Part shown: positions 45,821 to 55,260 of the stretch, one piece after another | Position numbering within the stretch: the first letter of the stretch is position 1 | How the letters are laid out: each line of letters begins with the position of its first letter | Assembly: GCA_020152595.1 (NCBI GenBank) | Contig: JAIGNY010001472.1 | Location: 348,501 to 412,500 of the forward strand | Length of the DNA: 64,000 bases | DNA from: Chiridota heheva | Lineage: Eukaryota > Echinodermata > Holothuroidea > Apodida > Chiridotidae | Direction of reading: 5' to 3' | Made by a program: the position numbers and the translations under genes | The notes under the pieces: model-generated | Seen by the model: only the letters and a program-made list of their open reading frames with translations | Databases searched by the model: none | Told to the model about the DNA's origin: nothing

Positions 45821-47723
45821 TGACATAAAAGATAAGAATACTTGGTCAGAGGTTATCAAAATGGCAGAAAGCACTTGGGAAAGGGGTTCTGTGATGCAAG
45901 ATGGAAGAACGCAGCGCCGTCAAGATGAAGAGGATTGTCTTGATAATTATAAAAAGGGTCAGGAGGTCATGAATGTAGAAAGTGATGACATAAAAGATGA
46001 GAATACTTACACAAGTAGGTCAGAGGTTATCAAAATGGCAGAAAGCACTGGGGAAAGGGGTTCTGTGATGCAAGATGGAAGAACGCAGCGCCGTCAAGAT
46101 AAAGAGGATTCTTTTGATAATTATGAAAAGGGTCAGGAGGTCATGAATGGAGAAAGTGATGACATAAAAGATGAGAATATTTACACAAGTAGGTCAGAGG
46201 TTATCAAAATAGCAGAAAGCACTGGGGAAAGGGGTTCTGTGATGCAAGATGGAAGAACGCAGTGCCGTCAGGATAAAGAGGATTCTCTTGATGATTCTAA
46301 AAAGGGTCAGGAGGTCATGAATGTAGAAAGTGATGACATAAATAAAGAAAATACTTCCACAAGTAGGTCAGACGTTACTGAAATGGAAAATTTAAATACT
46401 TGGGGAAGGAATTCTAACAGTAATACTGAATTTGTTAAGATTGAGGATAAAGTGGATAAAGTAGGAGAGTATTCAGACACAGGAATAAAGGTTGTCATAG
46501 GAATTCAAACAGAAATGCCACTTAAGGAAGGTAAAGTAGGCTTAAAAGGTAGTGAGGGTGAAACAGATAAGCATTTGGGAGACCAGGGGAGGAGAGGCAA
46601 GGGATTTGGTGGGAATCATGGGTATTATACGCAAGGCAAAGCTGCAAGGGATGACACAGGTGGTGATGAGATGTTTGTTGATGTTCAAATGGTGAAAAGC
46701 AGTGATGCTCAGGGTGTAGAAAATGTTTCTGATTATGTTGGAAGAAATGTCGAAAAAATTGACGGAATTGATGTTGAATTGAATGACAGGAGTAATATGA
46801 CTGATACACCAGATGTAAAAGGAGAAAATGATGAGAGCATTGTAAATGTGGGTGAAAAGATTGAGCAAAAGTTTAAAGTTGCAGAAAATTGTGTAGGTGG
46901 ATTTCAAGATGTGATGGCACTTTTTTCAGATCCTGTAGAATGCCTTAAATTGGATGATGGAAGTGATGTGAGGTGCGGTGTGGATGAAACAGAGAGGAAA
47001 AAGGTTAATGACTTTGAGGCTGAAGAAATATTTCGAAAAAGATCGGATGATAATCATAACTTATTCTTGGAACTGGGAGATGAATTTAAAGATGATCGTC
47101 GCCATGGTTTCAGGCGTGATGTGAGTAGTAAGTCGAATGTCAATGCAGACGAAGATTTAAATGAAGCTATACAGTATTCTGAAGAAAGCAATAAGATCCC
47201 TGCTAATGAAGCGGGGAGGGAACGTGGAACAGGTGTTTTGGAGACCGCCAATGGTTCTGAGAGGAAGCTGAATCATTCCTCCCATTCTGGAGGAATTTTT
47301 GAAGAAAATACCTGTAGTCTTGAAAAGAATGATTTTAGTGGTCTGAGAGAAAAACTTGTGGAAGGGAGAACTGCTGGTATGCTTCAGATAAAGGAGATGG
47401 GGAAGGATGCAATTTGGTGTCTGGAGAGGGATGATAGTGATAAGAATGCTTTACGCAAATCTTCAAACAAGGTAGGGATGGTAAATAGTGGTAAGATTAT
47501 GTGCCTTGGGGAGGGTTTGGTAGAAAATGTTGCAGAGGATGAGATCTCAGATGGGAAAATTATTGAAGAGATAATTGTTGTGAATGAGAAAGCAGATGCT
47601 GATTGTAGAGTCCAAAATGATGAAGATGTTGAGCATTTATTAATGTGTGGAGATGGTGTAATGATGGGAGATGTTACCAAAAAGCTTTGTGAAAGAGGGT
47701 TTAGCACATGCATTTGGTCTTAA
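45804..47723 (+). CDS. Acidic repeat-rich coding block, segment 1 (possible TRAPPC14 C-terminal extension)
   Basis: An uninterrupted frame of about 640 codons, rich in D, E, K, N, S and G, poor in hydrophobics, with no domain I recognise and no signal or membrane segment. It begins with tandem units MNVESDDIKDENTYTSRSEV then IKMAESTGERGSVMQDGRTQ and RRQDKEDSLDNYKKGQEV: 45804-45968 (55 residues), 45969-46142 and 46143-46316 (58 each), and a degenerate fourth from 46317. The rest is non-repetitive acidic sequence. The block starts inside the last TRAPPC14 exon, 17 bases before that frame's stop. An ATG at 45741 is open upstream, but its first codons only re-read TRAPPC14 codons out of frame, so it is not a credible start. 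Strong codon-level order and lack of stops over 1.9 kb indicate real coding DNA. Confidence 0.7.
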   Translation: MNVESDDIKDKNTWSEVIKMAESTWERGSVMQDGRTQRRQDEEDCLDNYKKGQEVMNVESDDIKDENTYTSRSEVIKMAESTGERGSVMQDGRTQRRQDKEDSFDNYEKGQEVMNGESDDIKDENIYTSRSEVIKIAESTGERGSVMQDGRTQCRQDKEDSLDDSKKGQEVMNVESDDINKENTSTSRSDVTEMENLNTWGRNSNSNTEFVKIEDKVDKVGEYSDTGIKVVIGIQTEMPLKEGKVGLKGSEGETDKHLGDQGRRGKGFGGNHGYYTQGKAARDDTGGDEMFVDVQMVKSSDAQGVENVSDYVGRNVEKIDGIDVELNDRSNMTDTPDVKGENDESIVNVGEKIEQKFKVAENCVGGFQDVMALFSDPVECLKLDDGSDVRCGVDETERKKVNDFEAEEIFRKRSDDNHNLFLELGDEFKDDRRHGFRRDVSSKSNVNADEDLNEAIQYSEESNKIPANEAGRERGTGVLETANGSERKLNHSSHSGGIFEENTCSLEKNDFSGLREKLVEGRTAGMLQIKEMGKDAIWCLERDDSDKNALRKSSNKVGMVNSGKIMCLGEGLVENVAEDEISDGKIIEEIIVVNEKADADCRVQNDEDVEHLLMCGDGVMMGDVTKKLCERGFSTCIWS

Positions 47724-49385
47724 ATGTGATGAAATAAGTCAAGAAAAACATGGATGTAAGGAGGCTGATGTAAAGGTTGCAGGAATGATGACATAGGTAA
47801 AGATAAGTGTGATGGAATAGACAGACCCATTGCACCCAACCCCAAAGCACTGAGATCAATGATCAAGAATAATGAAGTAGGTAAAGATGAGTGCGATGAA
47901 ATATGTCAAGACAAACTTGTACATACAGAGGCTGACATAAAGGTCATGGAGAATGATGAAGTAAATAAAGATGAGTCTGATGAAATAGGTCATAAAGATT
48001 TTGGGGAAAAGATTTATCAATAGATAAGTGTGGAGATGGTGTAGTGTCCAGGGATGAGAACCAAGAAAAGTCTGTAAAAGATTGTCTAACGGGTATACTT
48101 GGTCTTGAGTTTGATGAAATGGGTCAAGAAAAACATAGATGTAAGGGGGCTGACATAAAGGTGGTTGAAATAGATGAAGTAGCTAAGGATGAAGACAGGC
48201 ATGAAGAAGTGGCTGATTTAAGCATAGAGGTTGATGATGGCAAGAACAGAGAATGGTTGGAAGATGCCAAACAGGAGGAATGTAGCCATGGTTATGTCTT
48301 TAAATCAGGAGTAAGTGATGATTTTACAGATGGCTTTGTTGTCCTCTGAAAATGAGGCAGAGAATCATCTTCCTTTTGTAACTGAAAATACAGAATTTCT
48401 GAAAGGGTGTTCATCTGGTGAAGCTGGTAGTGATGGATTGGTTAAGCTAAAAAGAGTGCTCAATCATCAGATACTGCAGGTGGAGGATTAAAATTAGATG
48501 GTGCTCATCTACCGCATGATGATAAAAATGGTACAGAAGGAAGGGAAGATGGCCAGCCATGGGTTGAGGTTAGAGAAGGTGTTAAAAAGGGAAAAAAGAT
48601 CAAACACAAAAAAGTTAGCTGGGCAGATGGTGATCAGGTTAAAGAGATTGCCTCAAGTGGACAATTGCAGGAAGTGCCATTAGGGGAAGGAGAACCCACA
48701 GATAACACTCGGTCAGATTTTATTGGGCCAGAGTGCAGTGGGATTGAGTGCTTTAGAGCTGCGTGTCAGGAGACTGAGTGCTATGGGGTTGAGTGCAGTG
48801 GTACTGATTTCAGTGGGGTTGAGTGTAGTGGTACTGATTTCAGTGGGGTTGAGTGCAGTGGGACTGATTTCAGTGGGGTTGAGTGCAGTGCGACTGATTT
48901 CAGTGGGATTGAGTACAGTGGGACTGAGTGCTATGGGATTGAGTGCAGTGGGACTGATTTCAGTGGGGCAAAGTGCATTGAGAATGATTGTAGTGGGACT
49001 GAGTGCTACAGTAGTGGGACTAATTTCAGTGGGATTAAATGCAGTGGGACTGATTTTTTAGTAGGGTTGAGTGCAGTGGGACTGATTTCATTGGGGCTGA
49101 GTGCATTGAGAATGATTGTAGTGGGACTGAGTGTCTGGAACAGAGTGCCGTGATTTTAAGTGCCATGGGACTGATGTCAGTGGAGCTGCGTGCCTTAAGA
49201 CTAAGTGCAGTGGAACTGATATCAATGTCAGGGAGAGCATTTCATTTGTGCAGCCCACAAACTTGGAAACTGAAGATTTTTCCCAGTTTGTTGAAAATTT
49301 GCCTCATGGTTGTTTTAAGGGAGGATCAGAAAATTTGCAAGTGGAGTGGGGTGAAAGTCAGGATGATACTCTCTCTGGACAGTAA
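47697..49385 (+). CDS. Acidic repeat-rich coding block, segments 2-8, broken by frame changes
   Basis: Coding character continues in changing frames. GLKCDEISQEKHGCKEADVK runs to about 47796. NDDIGKDKCDG to DFGEKIYQ spans 47784-48023. DKCGDGVVSRDENQEK to DGFVVL spans about 48010-48349, SSENEAENH to LKRVL runs to about 48491, and SAQSSDTAGG to CSGTDF spans 48450-49060. Two short segments then end GESQDDTLSGQ at 49385. Later parts hold KKVSWAD (48608-48628) and the pentapeptide-like tract. Most shifts sit at homopolymers such as TTTTGGGGAAAA (48003-48012), AAAAA (about 48451) and TTTTTT (about 49053). Segments overlap neatly, and the ~40-residue DEVxKDE repeat crosses the breaks, so the ancestral frame was continuous. 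Confidence 0.55.
48608..48628 (+). other. RVxF-like PP1 docking motif KKVSWAD
   Basis: In the reading frame of the pentapeptide-like segment the residues IKHKKVSWADGDQ appear. KKVSW fits the RVxF consensus [K/R]-x(0,1)-[V/I]-x-[F/W] of protein phosphatase 1 docking sites, in a disordered acidic context where such motifs usually lie. This is motif-level evidence only. Confidence 0.4.
48730..49225 (+). repeat. Coding 15/30-bp tandem tract (pentapeptide-like TDFSG VECSG)
   Basis: DNA units of 30 bp (GTTGAGTGCAGTGGGACTGA plus TTTCAGTGGG) encode alternating five-residue units TDFSG, VECSG, TECYG, IECSG and KCIEN-type variants, more than twenty in all. The pattern small/branched, D/E, F/C, S, G resembles the A-(D/N)-L-x-x pentapeptide repeat that folds as a right-handed quadrilateral beta-helix. 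Here Cys alternates with Phe at the central position, which is unusual. Frame slips occur near 49055 and 49130. Confidence 0.65.
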
Positions 49386-49633
49386 TCAGTTCAACTAGTC
49401 TTTTCACAATGCATGCATATAATAGTTAGGTATAGAATAACAGTAGCATGAACATAACAGTAGCATATGACATTGATCCTAAAATGCCAAGAATCAAAAA
49501 CAAGTCCCGAAATATGTAAAATATTTCTTAACATTTTACAGTAAATATATTATAATTTCCATCTCAGAACACTCAAAAATCATTGTATTATCTGTTTTTC
49601 ATTTTAGCAGTAGGATGCAGTGGCTCAGTGTTC
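49386..49633. other. Sequence after the coding block
   Basis: AT-rich and without stop-free frames, compatible with a 3' untranslated region. I see no unambiguous AATAAA in the first 150 bases. It ends at the next transposon. Confidence 0.3.
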
Positions 49634-50110
49634 AAAGGATTAGTTCAATGGTCAAGCAAGTCTTATCACATATGAAAGAGGACTTTAATAGCCGAGAAAT
49701 AAAATCTTTAAGAAACTACTTCAATATTTTATTCCATTTATGTGGTTAGGTTTAAAGCTGTCTTAACTGTGTAGAAATGACTGGTGTAGTAATTCTAATA
49801 TGGATGGTTGGCGCCCTAATCCTCACTTTCTTAATTTTTTTCCTTTAATTTTCTTCAGGAGATAATTTATAATTACCCTAACTAGATTCTCTTTTACTAC
49901 TTTCCTGACATATCCAGTGGTTTTCAAGCCACAAAATCATGCAACAAAATATGATAGTTTTTGAGGCACTGACTTCACTAATTTGATTTCAGTCGTTTCT
50001 ACACAACTGATACAGAACTTTAAACTTAAATATCTTCTTAACAAAATAGATTTTTGAATGCTTTCTTCACCATTTTGTTTCTTTTGCTTGACCCCTGACT
50101 AATATCCTAA
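49634..50110. mobile_element. TTAAAGGATTAGTTCAG element, diverged
   Basis: The head is AAAGGATTAGTTCAATGGTC. The tail is TTTGCTTGACCCCTGACTAA, in the inverted sense. The interior shares GAAATGACTGGTGTAGTAAT and CTGACATATCCAGTGG with 31.8-32.0 kb. The target site cannot be read. Confidence 0.65.
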
Positions 50111-50210
50111 ATGAATAATCCAGTCTTTTTGGTCATGTTGTATTTTTGCTTATCCAATTGAGTTTTTATCTGTAAATTGATTTAGAAACCAAATTGAATA
50201 GGCTATCAAC

Positions 50211-51237
50211 TAACCCTTAAAGACCCAGGGGTTTAAAGCGTGACGAAAAAAATCCGGATTTTTTTATTTTTTGAAATTAATTTTTACAACTTTCCTTTCG
50301 TTTTCTACAGCTACAATTTTAGTTTATATGAATGTTAAAACAATAAAAAATTTAATAAAAAAGTCTCAAATCTCGATAAAAATATGCAAATTTGCAGATT
50401 TTAGGCCAAATGAGGGACAATTTTTATGAGCTTCCATTTTTTCTTGTGAATAATGAAAAAAAAGGAATTTTTTACATATTTGGATTGTTTGTTAGATTTC
50501 CTTTCCATTGATACCAGTCTAAATTTTGTTCTCAAAGCGAAACATGCAAAAACAATGAAAATAATCACTGCTGTATACTAGCGGAAAAACGAAAGCCGCG
50601 CCTGTTCAGTGGGGGGTTCGAACGCGGGTCATTCGTGTGCTGTACGTGCACAGAGAATTGCCACTAAACCAGAGTGACTAACTGTGAATGAGGAAGTTTT
50701 ATTATTACCTAAATCGAGATGTGATTAAAGAGGGGGTACTTGCTCTTTTTGATATCAATCAAAAGTACATGGCTTGGCCTTTCTTACGATACATTTTGCG
50801 TACGGTAGGTGTATTGCGATCAAAACTTACAATGTTTTTTAAATTTTGGTCTCAAAAAGGCTAAAAATCATCAAATTTGGCACAAATTTTGCCAAAAAAA
50901 GATATTGATGGTAGGGGCAGTCTAAATTCGACCGGAATTGGATACTTTGATGTCTTTGACAGTTGTTCACGGCTTTTCAAGCAAAAGCTAGGTCTGGAAG
51001 TATGGCAAGTAAGCTTTTGAGTAAAGAAATTTTTTCGTTAAATTCATTCTTTCTTTTTCAATCCATTCTTTCGAAAAATTCTTCAAAAGGTTATATTTTC
51101 TGAAAGAACAATTTGAGCTCTTTCAAATGATACAAGGATCACTGCTGTGGACCTATTTGACAACAACAAAAAAAAATTGAAAAAGTATGCCCCCAATCGA
51201 GCGTGACACGCTTGGTCTGGGTATTTAAGGAGTTAAA
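50211..51237. mobile_element. TTAA-type inverted-repeat element with tRNA-like CpG segment
   Basis: The left end reads CTAACCCTTAAAGACCCAGG and the right end, inverted, TTAACTCCTTAAATACCCAG. It is about 1.03 kb, like 40894-41929. On the minus strand 50671-50661 reads TGGTTTAGTGG (box A-like), and 37 nt further GTTCGAACC (box B-like) at 50623-50615. The T-stem does not pair, so this is not a functional tRNA gene. Confidence 0.6.
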
Positions 51238-51239
51238 GA

Positions 51240-51610
51240 TCTACGGACAGGTAGCAACGAGTTGATTTTAAATTGGAATAACTTGGGCTGTAACCCATGA
51301 AAATAGCAACAAAAAAATCATCAAAATCGGTGTAAGAATTGACCATTTTACAGCATTTTGAATTTTAACGCCTTATTATGCAAAATTAAATAACATTTTG
51401 TTACATCGACACAGGGAAAACAATGAATTTCCTTAAAATCAGTTAACTTATTGTTTTTCGTTCCTTGACCAACGTTATTCAAATGGGAGAGGTTGGCTAT
51501 AACAAAGAGCTTTTGAATCTTCATCATACCCACAATCAATATTTAGCAGGAGAATACAGTCTGGGGATTTTCTGTGACTGAGATTTAGGATACATTAAAG
51601 ATTTTAAGCT
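51240..51610. repeat. Dispersed repeat (GACAGGTAGCAACGAG ... TTTAGCAGGAGAATA)
   Basis: Shares GGACAGGTAGCAAC, CCATGAAAATAGCA, ATTGACCATTTTACAGC and CTTATTGTTTTTC with 54960-55260, and its 3' half resembles 12550-12690 and 29220-29330. Non-coding. Confidence 0.65.
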
Positions 51611-51645
51611 GCCCTCTCTTTTATGCATAACAATTTGTACATACA

Positions 51646-52791
51646 TTAAAAGAATATTCCCATGTTTTTCCACAGCCTTTCATCAAAAAAAATTCAGAAA
51701 CAATTTAGTAGAAAAATCATGTTGAAATGTTATTCCTACTATTAGATATTCAAATTTGAAGGTTCACAAGAAATACCAATAACGAATAGGAAAAGGCTCA
51801 GTATAACATCACAGCAATGCATTATCCCACAAAGTTGATGTATTTTATTAAAATCTATTAAAGTTTTTATTAGTAAAACCTGCTAGAAAAATAAATTAAT
51901 GAAAGTTAGGTATTTATATACATTGCCAAATATACCCTACTTCCATATTCTTTTAGAAAATTGTTTCTAATCAAACAGAAACAACCAATTAATGTTCGAA
52001 GAAATACATAAACATTTGCAATGGAATTACCTCTATGATATCATCAACACGAATTTGTCGTATATTACGCTATGGCTGAAATTTCTTACGACACGTACCA
52101 GCGACGTAAATTTTAGATAAAATGTGAAATTTTATGCCAGAGTTTTTCATTAACTTAAATGAAAATCATGATAATCATACCTCTCTGATGCTATTGAAAG
52201 TTTTATTTCACACAAAAATGATTTTGAATTACTCAGAAATAAAAGAAAAAAGACACAACTACGAGACTAATGGCCAAATGATTCAACATGTCCGTACAAG
52301 TACTGTACATAAACATGTACATTATAGGCTACTATATATAGTCAGTATATAATGTACATGTACACTGTACGTGAAAGTTTTAATGTTTTTTGAATGCAGG
52401 CTGTCAATTGTCAACGATATCATTAGCTAGGATTCTACTTTCCTCTTGTATGTGTAAAAGCAAGCCTGGAGCGCGGCAAATGTTGCAAGCTTCACTAGCG
52501 CGCAGTGCCCTGTACATTACGCAGTGCCCTGTACATAGGACACCCAATTAAGTTTACAAAATGCGCCGAAAATCAAGGGCTTTTCGTAACTAAACGCACC
52601 AGAATTTTGTTTTAACGCAACCTCTGTTCATCATACCGTACAAAAACTTTAAAATACAATTGGGAAATCTCTAAAAATCCATTTCTCCTGAATGGAATAT
52701 GATATTAACCTGATTTTTGTACCAAATTGGCTCTATAAGTATGCTCTTTCAAATATTTGTTTTACAAGAAACTACGGGAGTATTCCTTTAA
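51646..52791. mobile_element. AAAGGAATATTCCC-family element, long form
   Basis: The left end is TTAAAAGAATATTCCC and the right end GGGAGTATTCCTTTAA. The interior segment AAAGGCTCAGTATAACATCA and the CAAAGTTGATGTATTT that follows are shared with 62571-63174. The short form lacks about 540 bp of the middle (about 52060-52610). Confidence 0.75.
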
Positions 52792-53819
52792 AAACTGTGA
52801 TTAGCTATAACTTTGAAAGAAACAGGTGCTTTTAACATATTTTAAACTATTTTTAATTTGAAACAGGAGATCTTCTGCATGTTTATCATTATTTTTAATC
52901 TACCCTTCTCATCTTTGAAAATGGCATGTAAAGGTAAGTTCCTTTGAGTGTGATACACACATATGAGTGTAATCGATTTATTGTACTTTCGGCCAAAAAA
53001 ATTGGTATTTGTAAAATATTGTAATCCTTAGTTCAGAAATTGTGTTGTTCATTGAAGTGGATGTCTATTCATTTTATGCAATAAAATTTGAAAAAAATCT
53101 TATTTTCTTTCTCTGTTTTACTATTTTGTTCTTATATTATTTATTATTATGTAACTTGTGTTAATTCTTCTTTCATATTCATATTGACTGTTAGGAACAT
53201 TGTAGTGCTGAAAAATGGAACACTAAACTGATAAATATTAGGTGAAGGAGGAGGGGGTGATAAGTTCATGTATATGTGGTAAGAATACTGGAATTTGATT
53301 GGTCCAAGTATATGATATCCACCTTTAATCCATCATACTGCACAGCAATGCAAATATATCTACGGAAATGGTTTTTTTTTTTTTTTCAACCAAGATATTC
53401 AAACTATTAGCCTACGGAGCCCTGCTACAAAGTAATTCATATCCAAAAACAGAAAAAGAATAATGACAAGGAAGAGAAGAAGAAATGGTAATGGTCTGAG
53501 AAAATATCTTAAGTAGGGATTGATAGGATTAGGAAGGTAGGTAGCTTAGTTGGCTGAGTATATTGTTCATCCACTTCCCATCCTGGCAAATTCCTTAGGT
53601 CCACACTGAAAACATCTCAAAGGCGACTTACGTGTGCTTTTTCTGGCATGTGCCTAAAAGTGTCAACTTGGAAGGAGGGATGGAGAGCATTAGAAAGCAA
53701 AAAATGAAGACAGAATTTACAAAAAGGAAGGGGTGCGTGGTTGTGGAAAGGGATGTCATCCTTGTAGATGCCAAGTGACTTAATGTTTTCTTTTTCATGT
53801 ATATTATAGAGCCCATAAA
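52792..53819. other. No gene seen
   Basis: AT-rich, with a T tract near 53372-53385. Minus-strand open frames at 53617-53979 run into the following repeat and have no family features. Confidence 0.35.
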
Positions 53820-54105
53820 GCACACGACAACATTGGCAAAAGGTTGACCAACATTGGCAAAAGGTGGGCAAACATTGGTGTATTATGTTGTGTGGCGAAT
53901 GAATGTTGGGCCAACATGGGACCAATGTGTACATGCCAACAGTTGGGCATTTTACATTAAACCAAAGTTGGACCAACATTAACCAGCCAACTGTTGGGCC
54001 TTATATGTTAAACCAATGTTGGGCCAATATAAACAGCCACCCGTTGAGGGTATATGTTAACCCAACGTTGGGCCAACATTAACCAGCCAACCGTTGGGGT
54101 GTAGT
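53820..54105. repeat. TTGGGCCAACATT-type short palindromic repeat array A
   Basis: About fourteen spaced words related to CCAACATTGG or TTGGGCCAAC, many inside longer units of the form AACCAGCCAACTGTTGGGCC followed by TTATATGTTAAACCAATG. The core TTGGGCCAA is nearly self-complementary, so single-stranded copies can form many alternative hairpins. Confidence 0.75.
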
Positions 54106-54470
54106 TTGAAGTTTGGATAATAATAAAGAAGGCGGAATTTGAAAGTAATTCATTATTTTCATTGTTGTTTTTTGTATTGTTGCAAAGGACAATTAATAAG
54201 TCACAAAGACAAACTTGTTATTGAGGTAAAACTTAAAACAAAAAGTATAGACCATAGGCCTATATGGCTCAATTCTTCTTCTTTTTCTCTCTTTTTTTTT
54301 AAATTTTTGTTTTATAAAGAAAAATAAACAAAAGCAATTTTACGTTATTTTATTATAAAAAAAACTCACCTATGAATTACATGTAATCAATTCCTGTGTA
54401 CTATCATGTTGTACACACAACACGCTATAGCCTGATGCATTACATTGGGCATACTTGGTGATATTTTATT

Positions 54471-54627
54471 AGTGGCGTAGCTAGGCACTGACATTTTGTA
54501 GGGCAAGGGTGGGGCAGGGATACATTTTGCTTGGGCGAGATTAATGATTTTTTAAACAATAACACTTTATTCTGTCATTTCATTTGGAGGGGGGCAGGAG
54601 CTCATGCTCCCTCTGGCTATGCCCCTG
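54471..54627. mobile_element. 157-bp MITE with AGTGGCGTAGCTAG ends
   Basis: The left end is AGTGGCGTAGCTAGGCA. The right end, inverted, reads AGGGGCATAGCCAGAG. The ends are imperfect inverted repeats of the widespread CAGGGGCGTAGC type that I associate with hAT-like MITEs. The interior is G-rich. Confidence 0.55.
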
Positions 54628-54724
54628 TATTTTGTCTGGGTTCATTGTCGCGATATCAATTATTGCAACAATAGCTTGGCAATGTATCGACATGGCATCA
54701 AGTCATTGTTGTCGCACCATATAC

Positions 54725-54915
54725 CCTACGCCAACATTTGTGTGAGTGTTGGCTTATCGCTGGCAAAACATTGGCCCAACGTGCATATATACAATGTTCA
54801 ATTGTTGGCACAACATTGTATTGGTCCGATGTTGGCACACCATTGGCCCATTATTATATAAATGCGTTGGTTAGAAGTTGGTTAAACATTGGTCCATTAT
54901 TAAAACAAGGTGATG
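54725..54915. repeat. TTGGGCCAACATT-type short palindromic repeat array B
   Basis: Words such as AACATTGGCCCAACG, GTTGGCACAACATTG and GATGTTGGCACACCATTGGC. Same family as 53820-54105, in mostly opposite sense, separated from it by unique DNA and the MITE at 54471. Confidence 0.7.
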
Positions 54916-54959
54916 GGCCAACCATCAGCCTATACAAGCACTCAACTTAATCTATACAT

Positions 54960-55260
54960 TAAAGGTGTATGGACAGGTAGCAACAGCATGACCTAAAAAG
55001 CTTTTAAACATACTAAAGACCATGAAAATAGCAGCAGGTCCCATCAAAATCAATTAAAAATTGACTATTTTACGGCGCCTTTTAAATTTTCTTACCTAAT
55101 TAACATATATTGTACAATATTCTGTGACATCACAATAGGAATATACTGTATTTTTCTTATGTTAACTTATTGTTTTTCTTTCCTTTCTTAAAATTGTTTG
55201 AATGGAAATTTGCCAGTAAGCAACGTGATTCCAACATAAAAATACAACCTTTAGCCAACA
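54960..55260. repeat. Dispersed repeat, second copy of the 51240 family
   Basis: Anchors GGACAGGTAGCAAC, CCATGAAAATAGCA, AAATTGACTATTTTAC and TTAACTTATTGTTTTTC in the same order as 51240-51480. Confidence 0.6.

Noticed and set aside
46522..46907. Minus-strand open frames opposite the acidic block
   Set aside because: Shadows of the + strand coding frame, with no features of their own.
50600..50695. A functional tRNA gene
   Set aside because: The A and B box words are spaced well, but the T-stem and acceptor stem do not pair.
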